DNA of 32,006 bases from Chloroflexota bacterium (GTDB lineage Bacteria; Chloroflexota; Anaerolineae; Anaerolineales; Anaerolineaceae), in contig JAJZTR010000008.1 of the NCBI GenBank assembly GCA_021848775.1, positions 1-32,006 on the forward strand, read 5' to 3'. Within the stretch, counting starts at the first letter, position 1. Each line of letters opens with the position of its first letter. The notes under the pieces are model-generated. The model was not told the DNA's origin. It did not search any database and was given only the letters and a program-made list of their open reading frames with translations. The position numbers were made by a program, and so were the translations under genes. Positions 7,205 to 14,343 of the stretch are shown here, one piece after another.

Positions 7205-7726
7205 TTGGTCAACCTTTGGAATTTGTTTTTACTATTTTTAAAGGTTAATTTATTGACGACTTCTGGCCCGGCATCCGTTGGATTGTTGTATGAGGAAGCG
7301 GTTGGCAAGCTGATGGATGAGGCCCAGTTTGTAGAGGCGGTTGGATTTTCGAGTGTTTTGCCCGGCAGCGATGCCTTACAGTTGGCAATGTTTGTTGGGT
7401 ATTCAGCCGGAGGTGTGCCTGGCGCTCTGGTCGCCCTGTTAGGGTCCATTCTGCCGCCTACAGTCATCATGCTGCTCGTTGTTTCGCTGCTCAAATTTAT
7501 CAGCGGCGAGGTATGGGTTGGTAATTTTGTGCGGGGGTTAGCCCCTGCGGTAGCGGTACTGATGGTGCTGGTAGCGCTCAAAGTATTTCGCGGTGAAACC
7601 GGTCAGCCCATTGGATTGGTATCGATTTTAATTGGCATAGGCAGCCTGGCAGCTTTACTATTAAAAGTTCCGGCACCGCTAGTACTGCTGGTTGCTGGAA
7701 TTGCGGGGATCATTTTTTTGCGATGA
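7205..7726 (+). CDS. Chromate transporter family (CHR) protein, single half-size domain
   Basis: A 173-residue membrane protein with about five or six hydrophobic segments and CHR features: LFLKVNLLTTSGPASVGLL near the N-terminus (the family usually has a glycine/proline pattern there), the VEAVGFSSVLPGS region, and PGALVALLGSILPPTVIM. The start is TTG at 7205, seven bases after a strong AGGAGG at 7193-7198; nothing comparable precedes upstream starts. Short CHR proteins normally occur as two adjacent genes forming a heterodimer with opposite topology. Only one copy is visible here, so a partner would have to lie elsewhere or the protein forms homodimers. Chromate as substrate is not shown. 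Overlaps the UspA gene by four bases. Confidence 0.8.
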   Translation: MVNLWNLFLLFLKVNLLTTSGPASVGLLYEEAVGKLMDEAQFVEAVGFSSVLPGSDALQLAMFVGYSAGGVPGALVALLGSILPPTVIMLLVVSLLKFISGEVWVGNFVRGLAPAVAVLMVLVALKVFRGETGQPIGLVSILIGIGSLAALLLKVPAPLVLLVAGIAGIIFLR

Positions 7727-8589
7727 ATACTTACCGGGAAATAGTCATTTGCTTACAGTCCGGATTGCAAGAATACCCGGAGTTGGATTATGGGGTCAAG
7801 CTGGCCGGTTTGCTGGGTGCTTCTGTCAAGTTTATTTGCGTGCAACAACGCGGCCCGACCGCCAAACTTAAGCAGGCAGTCGAGGCTGGAGCGGAAGAAC
7901 TTAAAGCAAAGGGGTTATCCTCTGAGGTGGAATGGGCCCCTGGGTCTTTGGTCGAGGCTATGGAACGGGCGGTACTTGGGCATCCACAGGCGCTGGCGTT
8001 GTTTAGCGACCGTTTCGGTTCCACCTGGCAGCGGCTGCTGCGAACAATTCGATTTCGCCACCTTATGGCGGAAGTCAGCGGCCCACTGCTGCGGGTGCGC
8101 GATACCTGCTGGCCTTTAAAGGAGATTCTGGTATGCAGCGGCGGGTTTGCTTATACGATCCGGCTCGAAAAGCTGGCGATCCACCTGGCACAGGCAGCCG
8201 GTGCAAAATTGACCATCCTGCATGTTGTCGAGCCGGTTACCCTGGACTATTCATTGGCACGCGAGGTCCACGACCATTGGGCGAACCTCATCGAAACCGA
8301 TACTCCCCAGGCACAGCATCTGCAAAAAGTGTTGACCGCGGCGAAAGCAGCCGGTGTGGAAGCGCATGTGCAGATACGCCACGGCCAGGTTGTGGATGAA
8401 ATTGTCAGCGAAGTCCAAACAGGGAACTACGACATGGTGGGTCTGGGTTCGGTATACAGTTCGCACTCCCTGCGCGGTTTATATCGGCCTGATGTCACCG
8501 CGCTGGTCTCGGCAGCGATTTCATGCCCCATACTAACCATGCGGGGCCAATTGTCGGATACTTTTGATCAATTCGCGGATACTTTCTGA
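7723..8589 (+). CDS. Tandem universal stress protein (two UspA domains)
   Basis: A 288-residue cytoplasmic protein with two UspA-like alpha/beta domains. The N-terminal one (about 1-128) starts REIVICLQSGLQEYPELDYG; the C-terminal one (about 132-280) starts KEILVCSGGFAYTIRLEKLA and includes LTILHVVEPV. The usual nucleotide motif G-x2-G-x9-G-(S/T) is poorly kept: GLGSVYSSHSLRGLY stands in that place and then LVSAAISCPILTM, so ATP binding is uncertain. The ATG at 7723 overlaps the stop of the transporter gene (ATGA), implying translational coupling and a shared role, perhaps sensing or gating the transporter. It converges with the membrane-anchored protein gene, 39 bases away. Confidence 0.85.
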   Translation: MNTYREIVICLQSGLQEYPELDYGVKLAGLLGASVKFICVQQRGPTAKLKQAVEAGAEELKAKGLSSEVEWAPGSLVEAMERAVLGHPQALALFSDRFGSTWQRLLRTIRFRHLMAEVSGPLLRVRDTCWPLKEILVCSGGFAYTIRLEKLAIHLAQAAGAKLTILHVVEPVTLDYSLAREVHDHWANLIETDTPQAQHLQKVLTAAKAAGVEAHVQIRHGQVVDEIVSEVQTGNYDMVGLGSVYSSHSLRGLYRPDVTALVSAAISCPILTMRGQLSDTFDQFADTF

Positions 8590-8628
8590 TTGATCGACGG
8601 TCATCTACCGGAAAATATGGGGTGTGCC

Positions 8629-9324
8629 TTAGCTTATTCCGCCAGAATCTTCCCAGCGGCTGACGGCAGCTTTAATCACGCTCTTGATTCCTTCATCGGT
8701 TACGCTGTCGACCCCGATATATTTTTGAGCGCCAACCCACACCACCACACCGTGCTCCAACTCTTCACCAAGGTGAATGTTCTGACCGGCGTAGTCTGTG
8801 TTCGGCAGCATCTCCTGTAGAATTTCTTCGATTTGACCAACCATCGTACGCGCGCGCGGTTTTTCAATTGGGTCAGAGCGGACGGCAGACCCAACCGTGA
8901 CAGGCGGGAGGGCTTCCGGTTGCGGCGCAGGGATTACCGGTGCCGGCATCTGGACCGGGGTTGGCGCGGGGGTTGGGGCAGGCGCTGAGATGCCTAACCA
9001 TGCCTGCCAACTGCGCGAAGCTTCCTGCAGGATTTGCAGTTGATCCGCGGGGATTGTGTTGTGCGTTAAATGAACCTTGCCTTTGACATCCGTCACAATT
9101 TTGCCGCTGTTCTTCTCACGGTAGATATGAACGATACTATCGAACCGCTCTTCTGGCAGGACCGGCAATTCTGGTAAGGTCAGCGTTCCCAGGTCAGGAT
9201 TGTCTTCGCCTTCTTTTTCTTTATTTTTTGTCCGGTCTGAAAACAGGATCATAACCAGGATTCCTACCAGGAATCCAACAGCGGAAAAAATAAGCGCAGG
9301 AACCAGTATATTATTGGATAACAT
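8629..9324 (-). CDS. Unrecognised membrane-anchored protein with proline-rich linker
   Basis: I do not recognise this 231-residue protein. Visible parts: an N-terminal transmembrane helix (about 6-28) followed by basic residues, consistent with a cytoplasmic body; a mixed region (about 45-111) with PELPVLPEERFDSIVHIYRE and EASRSWQAWLG; a low-complexity Pro/Ala linker (about 113-142); and a C-terminal domain (about 160-228) starting MVGQIEEILQEML and containing HGVVVWVGAQKYIGVDSV. The ATG at 9324 has GAGG at good spacing and starts four bases after the mutM stop, so it sits at the end of the prs-mutM group. An in-frame upstream start would overlap mutM. Function unknown. Confidence 0.65.
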   Translation of the reverse strand: MLSNNILVPALIFSAVGFLVGILVMILFSDRTKNKEKEGEDNPDLGTLTLPELPVLPEERFDSIVHIYREKNSGKIVTDVKGKVHLTHNTIPADQLQILQEASRSWQAWLGISAPAPTPAPTPVQMPAPVIPAPQPEALPPVTVGSAVRSDPIEKPRARTMVGQIEEILQEMLPNTDYAGQNIHLGEELEHGVVVWVGAQKYIGVDSVTDEGIKSVIKAAVSRWEDSGGIS

Positions 9325-9328
9325 CTTA

Positions 9329-10183
9329 TCAACCTCGCTTTCCAGGTGGCGGTGGTTGGCAGGTTGGACAATAATGCGTTCCACGCTGCCCGATGACGGT
9401 TTTTGTTATCAAAGTGCCGCAAACGGGGCAAGGCTGACCGCTGCGGCCGTAAACGCGAAAATAGTTTTGAAAGTCACCACCGCGGTATACCCAGTCGATG
9501 CTGGCACCATTCCGCCGGATTCCTTCCTTGAGCACACTTTGAATGGCAAGCCAGAGATGCTCGATGTCAGCGGTGGTTAGCTGGTCTGGCCTGGCTAATG
9601 GATGAATCCTGGCCAGATGCAAGGCTTCATCCGTATATATATTCCCCATACCGGCCAGAACGGTTTGATCCATCAACAAAGATTTAATGCCGCGCTGTCG
9701 TTTTGACAGCAATGCTCCCAGCCTCTCGGCGCTGAATTCATGGTCCAACGGTTCCGGCCCCAGAGTGGACAGCACAACCGCCGGATCGCGCACCAACCAG
9801 GCACGGGCAAATTTTCGGGTGTCGTTGAGCGCCAGCCTGAGGCCATTCTCAAAATAAAGCAGCAAACGGTCGTGGCGCGGCAGCGGGTGATCAACCTCAT
9901 CCTCGGCCCGGGCGGAATCGACACGAATATCACCGCTCATCCGCAAATGTATAAGCAGGGTATCATCGCTCAGATTCAGGCTGATGAACTTGCCCCGGCG
10001 CGTGACATCCATTACCTTCTGACCTGTCAACCGCTGCGAAAATAGAGCGGCCGGGGGATTGGCCAGTGTTTTCACCCAAAGCACTTTTCCGCCTGTCAAA
10101 ACGCAGTCGATCACCGGCGGCTCCTGGCGTCCACCGAACTTCAATGCGCGGACAATGGTCTCGACTTCAGGCAGTTCAGGCAT
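9329..10183 (-). CDS. mutM: Formamidopyrimidine-DNA glycosylase (Fpg/MutM)
   Basis: Base-excision repair enzyme that removes 8-oxoguanine and other oxidised purines and then nicks the strand. The 284-residue product starts MPELPEVETIV, with the catalytic Pro2 and Glu3 (after Met removal). The conserved lysine is in TRRGKF (Lys65). The helix-two-turn-helix carries GMGNIYTDEALHLARIHPL. The C-terminal zinc finger is complete: CPVCG and YCPTC. All catalytic elements are present. It follows prs by 19 bases and precedes the membrane-anchored protein by four, so co-transcription is likely. A repair gene in an anaerobe fits occasional oxygen exposure; that is inference. Confidence 0.95.
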   Translation of the reverse strand: MPELPEVETIVRALKFGGRQEPPVIDCVLTGGKVLWVKTLANPPAALFSQRLTGQKVMDVTRRGKFISLNLSDDTLLIHLRMSGDIRVDSARAEDEVDHPLPRHDRLLLYFENGLRLALNDTRKFARAWLVRDPAVVLSTLGPEPLDHEFSAERLGALLSKRQRGIKSLLMDQTVLAGMGNIYTDEALHLARIHPLARPDQLTTADIEHLWLAIQSVLKEGIRRNGASIDWVYRGGDFQNYFRVYGRSGQPCPVCGTLITKTVIGQRGTHYCPTCQPPPPGKRG

Positions 10184-10202
10184 AATTTTTCAAGGAAATT
10201 GG

Positions 10203-11198
10203 TTATTCGTTGAACAATTCTCCAACGCTGCGCCCTTCATTAGCCCGGTGGATGACTTCGCCGAGCAGTGGAGCAATCGTCAGTACCTTGAGGCGGTCGC
10301 CGAATAATTCTAATTTCTCAGGGGGGATGGGGATCGTGTCGGTAGTGACATATTGAGTAACCGGCAGAGCTGCCAGCCTTGGAGCGGCGTCAGCAGAAAA
10401 TACCGGGTGAACAAAGGACATATACACGTTGCGGGCGCCAGTGTCTTTGATGAGATTGACGGCATTTACCATCGATCCGCCTGTATCTACCTCATCATCG
10501 ACGAGAATCACATCCCGGTCGTATACATCGCCGATGAGTGTCAGCGCTTCTGCGCGGGCATTGTTGGCCAGACGGCGTTTTTCAATAAAGGCGAGCGGCA
10601 GCTGCATGGTAGCAGCATAATTGCGAGCTTTTTTTGCGAAACCCAGGTCTGCTGTTACCACCACCGGGGAGTGGAGATTCGGCTGGATGGATTTGAAGTA
10701 GTCTGTCAGCGCATAGAATGCGGTAAGAACATCCCCGGGGATCGAGAAGAAACCCTGTATCTGACCTGCGTGCAAATCCATGGTGATGTAGCGGTCAGCG
10801 CCCGCCACCTCGATCATATCCGCAACCAGGCGTGCGGTAATGGGAACGCGCGGCTGGTCTTTCTTGTCAGAACGGGCATAACACAAAAATGGGATGACCG
10901 CAGTGATCCGTGCAGCTGAATCCAGCCGTAAGGTTTGAATCATTATCAGCAGTTCCATCAGGTTGCGGTGAACCGGCGCAGGTGTGGTTTGTATTACGTA
11001 ACAGTCCTGCCCGCGAACGCTGCCGTGTAGTTTGACGAACAGGTTGTCATTCGGAAAGGTGATGACATCGCGGCCGCACAGGGGAAGTTCCAGGTAGTCG
11101 GCAATCTTTTGCGCCAGGTCCGGGCTGGCTGTTCCTGCGTACAGCCTGATTTCGCCATATTTCATCCCATCGTGCCGCACATGATTGTGTAGGGGCAT
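10203..11198 (-). CDS. prs: Ribose-phosphate pyrophosphokinase (PRPP synthetase), divergent
   Basis: Makes PRPP from ribose 5-phosphate and ATP for nucleotide, histidine and tryptophan synthesis. The 331-residue chain keeps the overall order of Prs: SVRGQDCYVIQTT, YARSDKKDQPRVPITARL, the catalytic-histidine region MDLHAGQIQGFF (His143), the lysine loop FIEKRRLANN, and the PRPP-binding loop VDDEVDTGGS (about 233-242). Several positions that are strongly kept in typical bacterial enzymes differ: the F-S-D-G-E segment reads FPNDN, and P-D-H-G-G reads ADLGF. These lie near ATP and allosteric sites, so altered regulation is possible. The start at 11198 has AAGGA about eleven bases upstream; Met12 is an alternative. 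Confidence 0.85.
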   Translation of the reverse strand: MPLHNHVRHDGMKYGEIRLYAGTASPDLAQKIADYLELPLCGRDVITFPNDNLFVKLHGSVRGQDCYVIQTTPAPVHRNLMELLIMIQTLRLDSAARITAVIPFLCYARSDKKDQPRVPITARLVADMIEVAGADRYITMDLHAGQIQGFFSIPGDVLTAFYALTDYFKSIQPNLHSPVVVTADLGFAKKARNYAATMQLPLAFIEKRRLANNARAEALTLIGDVYDRDVILVDDEVDTGGSMVNAVNLIKDTGARNVYMSFVHPVFSADAAPRLAALPVTQYVTTDTIPIPPEKLELFGDRLKVLTIAPLLGEVIHRANEGRSVGELFNE

Positions 11199-11239
11199 GT
11201 TAATCGTATCCTTTGGTCAGTTCTCTCAGCCTACCATTT

Positions 11240-11268
11240 ATTGTACCGTTTAATCGATAAACTATGAA
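11240..11268 (-). promoter_or_regulatory. Promoter for prs, with an inverted repeat in its spacer
   Basis: On the minus strand TTCATA (11268-11263) and TACAAT (11245-11240) are 17 bases apart. The spacer includes GTTTA...TAAAC arms (11248-11262, five-base spacer), a possible operator. Transcription would start near 11233, about 35 bases before the prs start. Confidence 0.55.
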
Positions 11269-11285
11269 ACGATCCCGTCTTTGAA

Positions 11286-12605
11286 TCAGGGATTCAATCG
11301 ATTGGGACCGCGGAAGAGGAAAACTGCTTCGCGAATGTTTGGGAGGTTAAGCATGACCATCAGCAGCCGTGAAAGACCCATACCGAATCCACCATGAGGA
11401 GGGCAGCCGTAGCGGAAGAAATCCAGGTAGAACTGGATTGATTCAAGGCTAAGACCTTTTTCCAGGGCCTGCTTCGCCAGAACGTCATAGCGATGCTCGC
11501 GCTGCGCCCCGGTGACAATTTCGGTGCCGCCGGCAATCAAGTCGAAACTCCTGGTCAATTCCGGTCGGTCAGCATGACGCATATGGTAGAAAGGGCGCAC
11601 CGCGATGGGCCAATCGGTTAAATAAAAGAAGTCGTGGTCGTAATTTTTCTTTACCCAGTCCGCCAGTTTTCGTTCACCACCCGGATCGATATCACCTTTT
11701 TTCTCAGGAGGGAGCTGATACCCTTCGGCTTTGAGGATTTCCACTGCCTGAGACATGGGGATGCGCGGGAAGGGGGTGGCGGGCACTACCAGATCCACGC
11801 CAAACATTTCATTGATCTGTTCATTGTGAACCTCTTTTACCCGTTGATACACATACTGCAGCATGTTCTCAAGATAAACCATCACATCTTCATGAGAATC
11901 GATGTAGGAAATCTCGCTGTCGATGCCGGTGAACTCGGTCATGTGGCGTGAAGTGAAGGACGGATCGGCGCGGAAAACAGGTCCGATTTCAAAAATACGT
12001 TCAAAACCGGCTGCCATCGCCATCTGTTTATAGAACTGAGGCGACTGAGCCAGGTAGGCTTTGGTTTCGAAATACTGAACCTCGAACAGCTCCGCTCCGC
12101 TCTCGCTTGGAGAACCCATCAGCTTGGGAGAATGAATTTCCATGAATTGGTGCTGGTGCCAGTATTCGCGGAAGGCCAGTTCCGCGGTGGTTTGCACCTG
12201 AAAGATCGCTGCAACCTGCGGGCGGCGCATATCCAGATAGCGCCAATCCAGGCGGAAATCGATGGAAGGAATGGTCTCGGCGAAAGGATCGAGCGCCAGC
12301 GGTGATTCAGCTGGACCTTCTACCTGGAGCGTTTCGAGCTGAATCTCCAGACCACCCAGCTTGACGATGGGGTTGTCCACCACGGTACCGGTAATCTTCA
12401 CGATCGTTTCTGCGGTTAGTGTCGAAATTTTATCCGCCAGTTCAAGGTCGTTCGCTTTCCAGAAGGCTGTTTGCACCAGGCCGGTTAGATCGCGGACAAT
12501 AAGAAACTGCATCTTCTTCTGGTCGCGAAGCGTTTGCAGGAACCCTTGAATTTGAACTTGCTCTCCGATGTGGTTTCGCAACTCTCCAATATTAATGCGT
12601 TGCAT
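11286..12605 (-). CDS. aspS: Aspartyl-tRNA synthetase, archaeal/non-discriminating type
   Basis: Class IIb synthetase of 439 residues, the length of archaeal-type AspRS (the usual bacterial enzyme is about 580-600 with an inserted GAD domain that is absent here). An N-terminal OB-fold (1-105) binds the anticodon: VQIQGFLQTLRDQKKMQFL. The catalytic part shows SPSESGAELFEVQYFETKA and AYLAQSPQFYKQ, motif 2 around FRADPSFTSRHMTEF, and motif 3 HGGFGMGLSRLLM, ending FRGPNRLNP. Enzymes of this type often charge both tRNA-Asp and tRNA-Asn, with Asn then made by the GatCAB amidotransferase; specificity here is not readable. AAGGAG lies nine bases before the ATG. AsnRS is a less likely alternative. Confidence 0.88.
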   Translation of the reverse strand: MQRINIGELRNHIGEQVQIQGFLQTLRDQKKMQFLIVRDLTGLVQTAFWKANDLELADKISTLTAETIVKITGTVVDNPIVKLGGLEIQLETLQVEGPAESPLALDPFAETIPSIDFRLDWRYLDMRRPQVAAIFQVQTTAELAFREYWHQHQFMEIHSPKLMGSPSESGAELFEVQYFETKAYLAQSPQFYKQMAMAAGFERIFEIGPVFRADPSFTSRHMTEFTGIDSEISYIDSHEDVMVYLENMLQYVYQRVKEVHNEQINEMFGVDLVVPATPFPRIPMSQAVEILKAEGYQLPPEKKGDIDPGGERKLADWVKKNYDHDFFYLTDWPIAVRPFYHMRHADRPELTRSFDLIAGGTEIVTGAQREHRYDVLAKQALEKGLSLESIQFYLDFFRYGCPPHGGFGMGLSRLLMVMLNLPNIREAVFLFRGPNRLNP

Positions 12606-12682
12606 GGTCTTCTTCTCCTTGGCTTAGCGGTGTCCGGTTTTTGAACCGGTAAAGGCGTGTGACTGGCAGTGCAAAAAATTTA

Positions 12683-13693
12683 TTATTCCTCGAGGACAAC
12701 CAGGTGAGACTGCGTCAACCTTTTGGCTGCCTGAAGCGGCGAAATTTGGCGGGATTCCAATTCAGCGAGCGTCTGATTGTACAGCCCGGCAGGGATTTTG
12801 GCACGCCACTGGCTGGTCAGTTCAGTCTGGATCAGGCTTTCCAGCTCGGACTGCAAGCGAATGCGGTCGCGGATTTGCCAGGCGCCGGTCTCCCGCAGGT
12901 GGCGGGCGTGATCGTCGATGGCATTCACCAGTTCGGATATCCCTTCCGCCCGGGTGGCGACGGTTTGCAGCACGGGTGGAATCCACAGCGGCGTTGATGC
13001 CGACTGCGCATCGTGGTGGCGGGTAGGATGCCCGAGTTCCAGCATGGCGCGGAGCGCGCGGACGGTGCTTTCCAGGCCCGGGTAGTCGGCTTTGTTGATG
13101 ACCAGAATATCGGCGATCTCCAGGATACCGGCTTTGATAGCCTGGATATCGTCACCCATGCCGGGGGCTTCGATCACCAGGGTAGTATGCGCCAGGCGGG
13201 CGATATCCACCTCGGACTGCCCGGCACCAACGGTTTCGACCATGATAACATCGAAACCGGCAGCATCCAACACCTGCACAACATTCGCGGTGGCACGCGC
13301 CAGTCCACCCAGCGCGCCGCGAGTTGCCATGGAGCGGATAAAAATTCCCGGGTCGCCGGCAAGGTCGCGCATGCGAACCCGGTCACCGAGAACCGCGCCG
13401 CCGGTAAAAGGGGAGGTGGGGTCAACCGCGACAACTGCCAGGGTGAGCGCGGGTCGATCAGCGGAGGGCTGGCGCATTTTGAGGGCGATCTGATTAACCA
13501 GGGATGATTTGCCGGCTCCAGGTGAGCCGGTTACGCCAATCAAGTGGGCATGCCCGGTGTGCGTATAAAGCTGGTCGAGCGCGACCTGTCCCTCCGGTGC
13601 ATTATTTTCCACCAGAGTCAACAAGCGGGCCAGCGCCAGTCGCTTGCCATTTAATACACCCGTAACCAGATCCAAAATTTCAGTCACAGGCAA
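12683..13693 (-). CDS. meaB: Methylmalonyl-CoA mutase-associated G3E-type GTPase (MeaB/ArgK)
   Basis: GTPase chaperone that loads adenosylcobalamin onto methylmalonyl-CoA mutase and ejects damaged cofactor. The 336-residue protein has Walker A GVTGSPGAGKSS (about 53-64), the MeaB-specific VDPTSPFTGGAVLGDRVRM (about 90-108), the ETVGAGQSEVDIA switch region and the guanine-specificity NKAD. The helical N- and C-terminal extensions are present. The start is TTG at 13693, or GTG two codons on; GGTGA lies upstream of both. It follows the B12-binding mutase subunit gene by three bases, the standard pairing that confirms its role. The catalytic mutase subunit is not in the window. Confidence 0.93.
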   Translation of the reverse strand: MPVTEILDLVTGVLNGKRLALARLLTLVENNAPEGQVALDQLYTHTGHAHLIGVTGSPGAGKSSLVNQIALKMRQPSADRPALTLAVVAVDPTSPFTGGAVLGDRVRMRDLAGDPGIFIRSMATRGALGGLARATANVVQVLDAAGFDVIMVETVGAGQSEVDIARLAHTTLVIEAPGMGDDIQAIKAGILEIADILVINKADYPGLESTVRALRAMLELGHPTRHHDAQSASTPLWIPPVLQTVATRAEGISELVNAIDDHARHLRETGAWQIRDRIRLQSELESLIQTELTSQWRAKIPAGLYNQTLAELESRQISPLQAAKRLTQSHLVVLEE

Positions 13694-13696
13694 ATT

Positions 13697-14107
13697 TCAC
13701 CCATGAGGTTTTGAAAGAATTGTACGCTTGAAATCTTCAACCACCTGGGTGGTTGGCGTCCCAGGTCCGTAGACGGCTTTTACCCCGGCGGCTATCAGAG
13801 CCGGGATATCGTTTTCGGGAATGATGCCGCCGACAAACACCTCCACATCGTTTTGCCCATTGGCTCGCAGCAATTCTATAACACGCGGAACCAATGCCAT
13901 GTGAGCTCCAGACAATATGGAAACCCCGACAGCGTCCACATCTTCCTGTAATGCAGCCTCGGCGATCATTTCTGGGGTCTGGCGCAGGCCGGTATAAATG
14001 ACCTCCATTCCGGCGTCGCGCAAGGCACGGGCAACCACTTTTGCTCCCCGGTCATGGCCGTCCAAACCAGGTTTTGCGATCAAGACCCGAATTTTTCTTT
14101 CCGTCAT
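13697..14107 (-). CDS. B12-binding (small/C-terminal) subunit of methylmalonyl-CoA mutase
   Basis: A 136-residue free-standing cobalamin-binding domain. The B12 signature D-x-H-x2-G is in [18 protein letters not shown] (Asp16, His18, Gly21); the S-x-L is in GVSILSGAH (Ser63, Leu65) and the GG is in [10 protein letters not shown]. His18 replaces the dimethylbenzimidazole ligand of the cofactor in this family. It should pair with a separate catalytic TIM-barrel subunit, as in archaeal and some anaerobic-bacterial mutases that interconvert succinyl-CoA and (R)-methylmalonyl-CoA; ethylmalonyl- or isobutyryl-CoA mutase is a less likely option. ATG at 14107 is chosen because GGAG lies six bases upstream; TTG four codons earlier lacks one. 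Confidence 0.9.
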   Translation of the reverse strand: MTERKIRVLIAKPGLDGHDRGAKVVARALRDAGMEVIYTGLRQTPEMIAEAALQEDVDAVGVSILSGAHMALVPRVIELLRANGQNDVEVFVGGIIPENDIPALIAAGVKAVYGPGTPTTQVVEDFKRTILSKPHG

Positions 14108-14143
14108 GCGGTTCTCCAAAAAGAATGGTTAACTTGCTGATAA

Positions 14144-14149
14144 ATTATA
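14144..14149 (-). promoter_or_regulatory. Possible -10 element for the mutase-subunit/meaB transcript
   Basis: On the minus strand TATAAT occurs 37-42 bases before the start of the B12-binding subunit gene. The matching -35 (GAGCGT at 17 bases) is poor, so the promoter is tentative. Confidence 0.4.
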
Positions 14150-14308
14150 CCGCTTCCCGCGCTTTGACGCTCAGAAGGCAAATGTCATGAGTCGGACAGA
14201 AAAATGACCTGGCTTTGTCAAACCCGCGAAGATGATGAATAAAGATCATTAGGAGGGAAAAAATAGACCGCATATAGAGGAAAGTTGACCTGATTTTAAG
14301 GATATCCC

Positions 14309-14336
14309 TTGTATTTTCGGTGGATAACTGTATAAT
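14309..14336 (+). promoter_or_regulatory. Promoter placed for a leaderless transcript
   Basis: TTGTAT (14309-14314) and TATAAT (14331-14336) are 16 bases apart. Only seven bases separate TATAAT from the ATG at 14344, so transcription would start at or next to the start codon. No ribosome binding site is present. Confidence 0.65.
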
Positions 14337-14343
14337 GACAAAT

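Noticed and set aside
12634-12649. CCGGTT/AACCGG hairpin between aspS and meaB
   Set aside because: Six base pairs with no T run on either strand; not convincing as a terminator.
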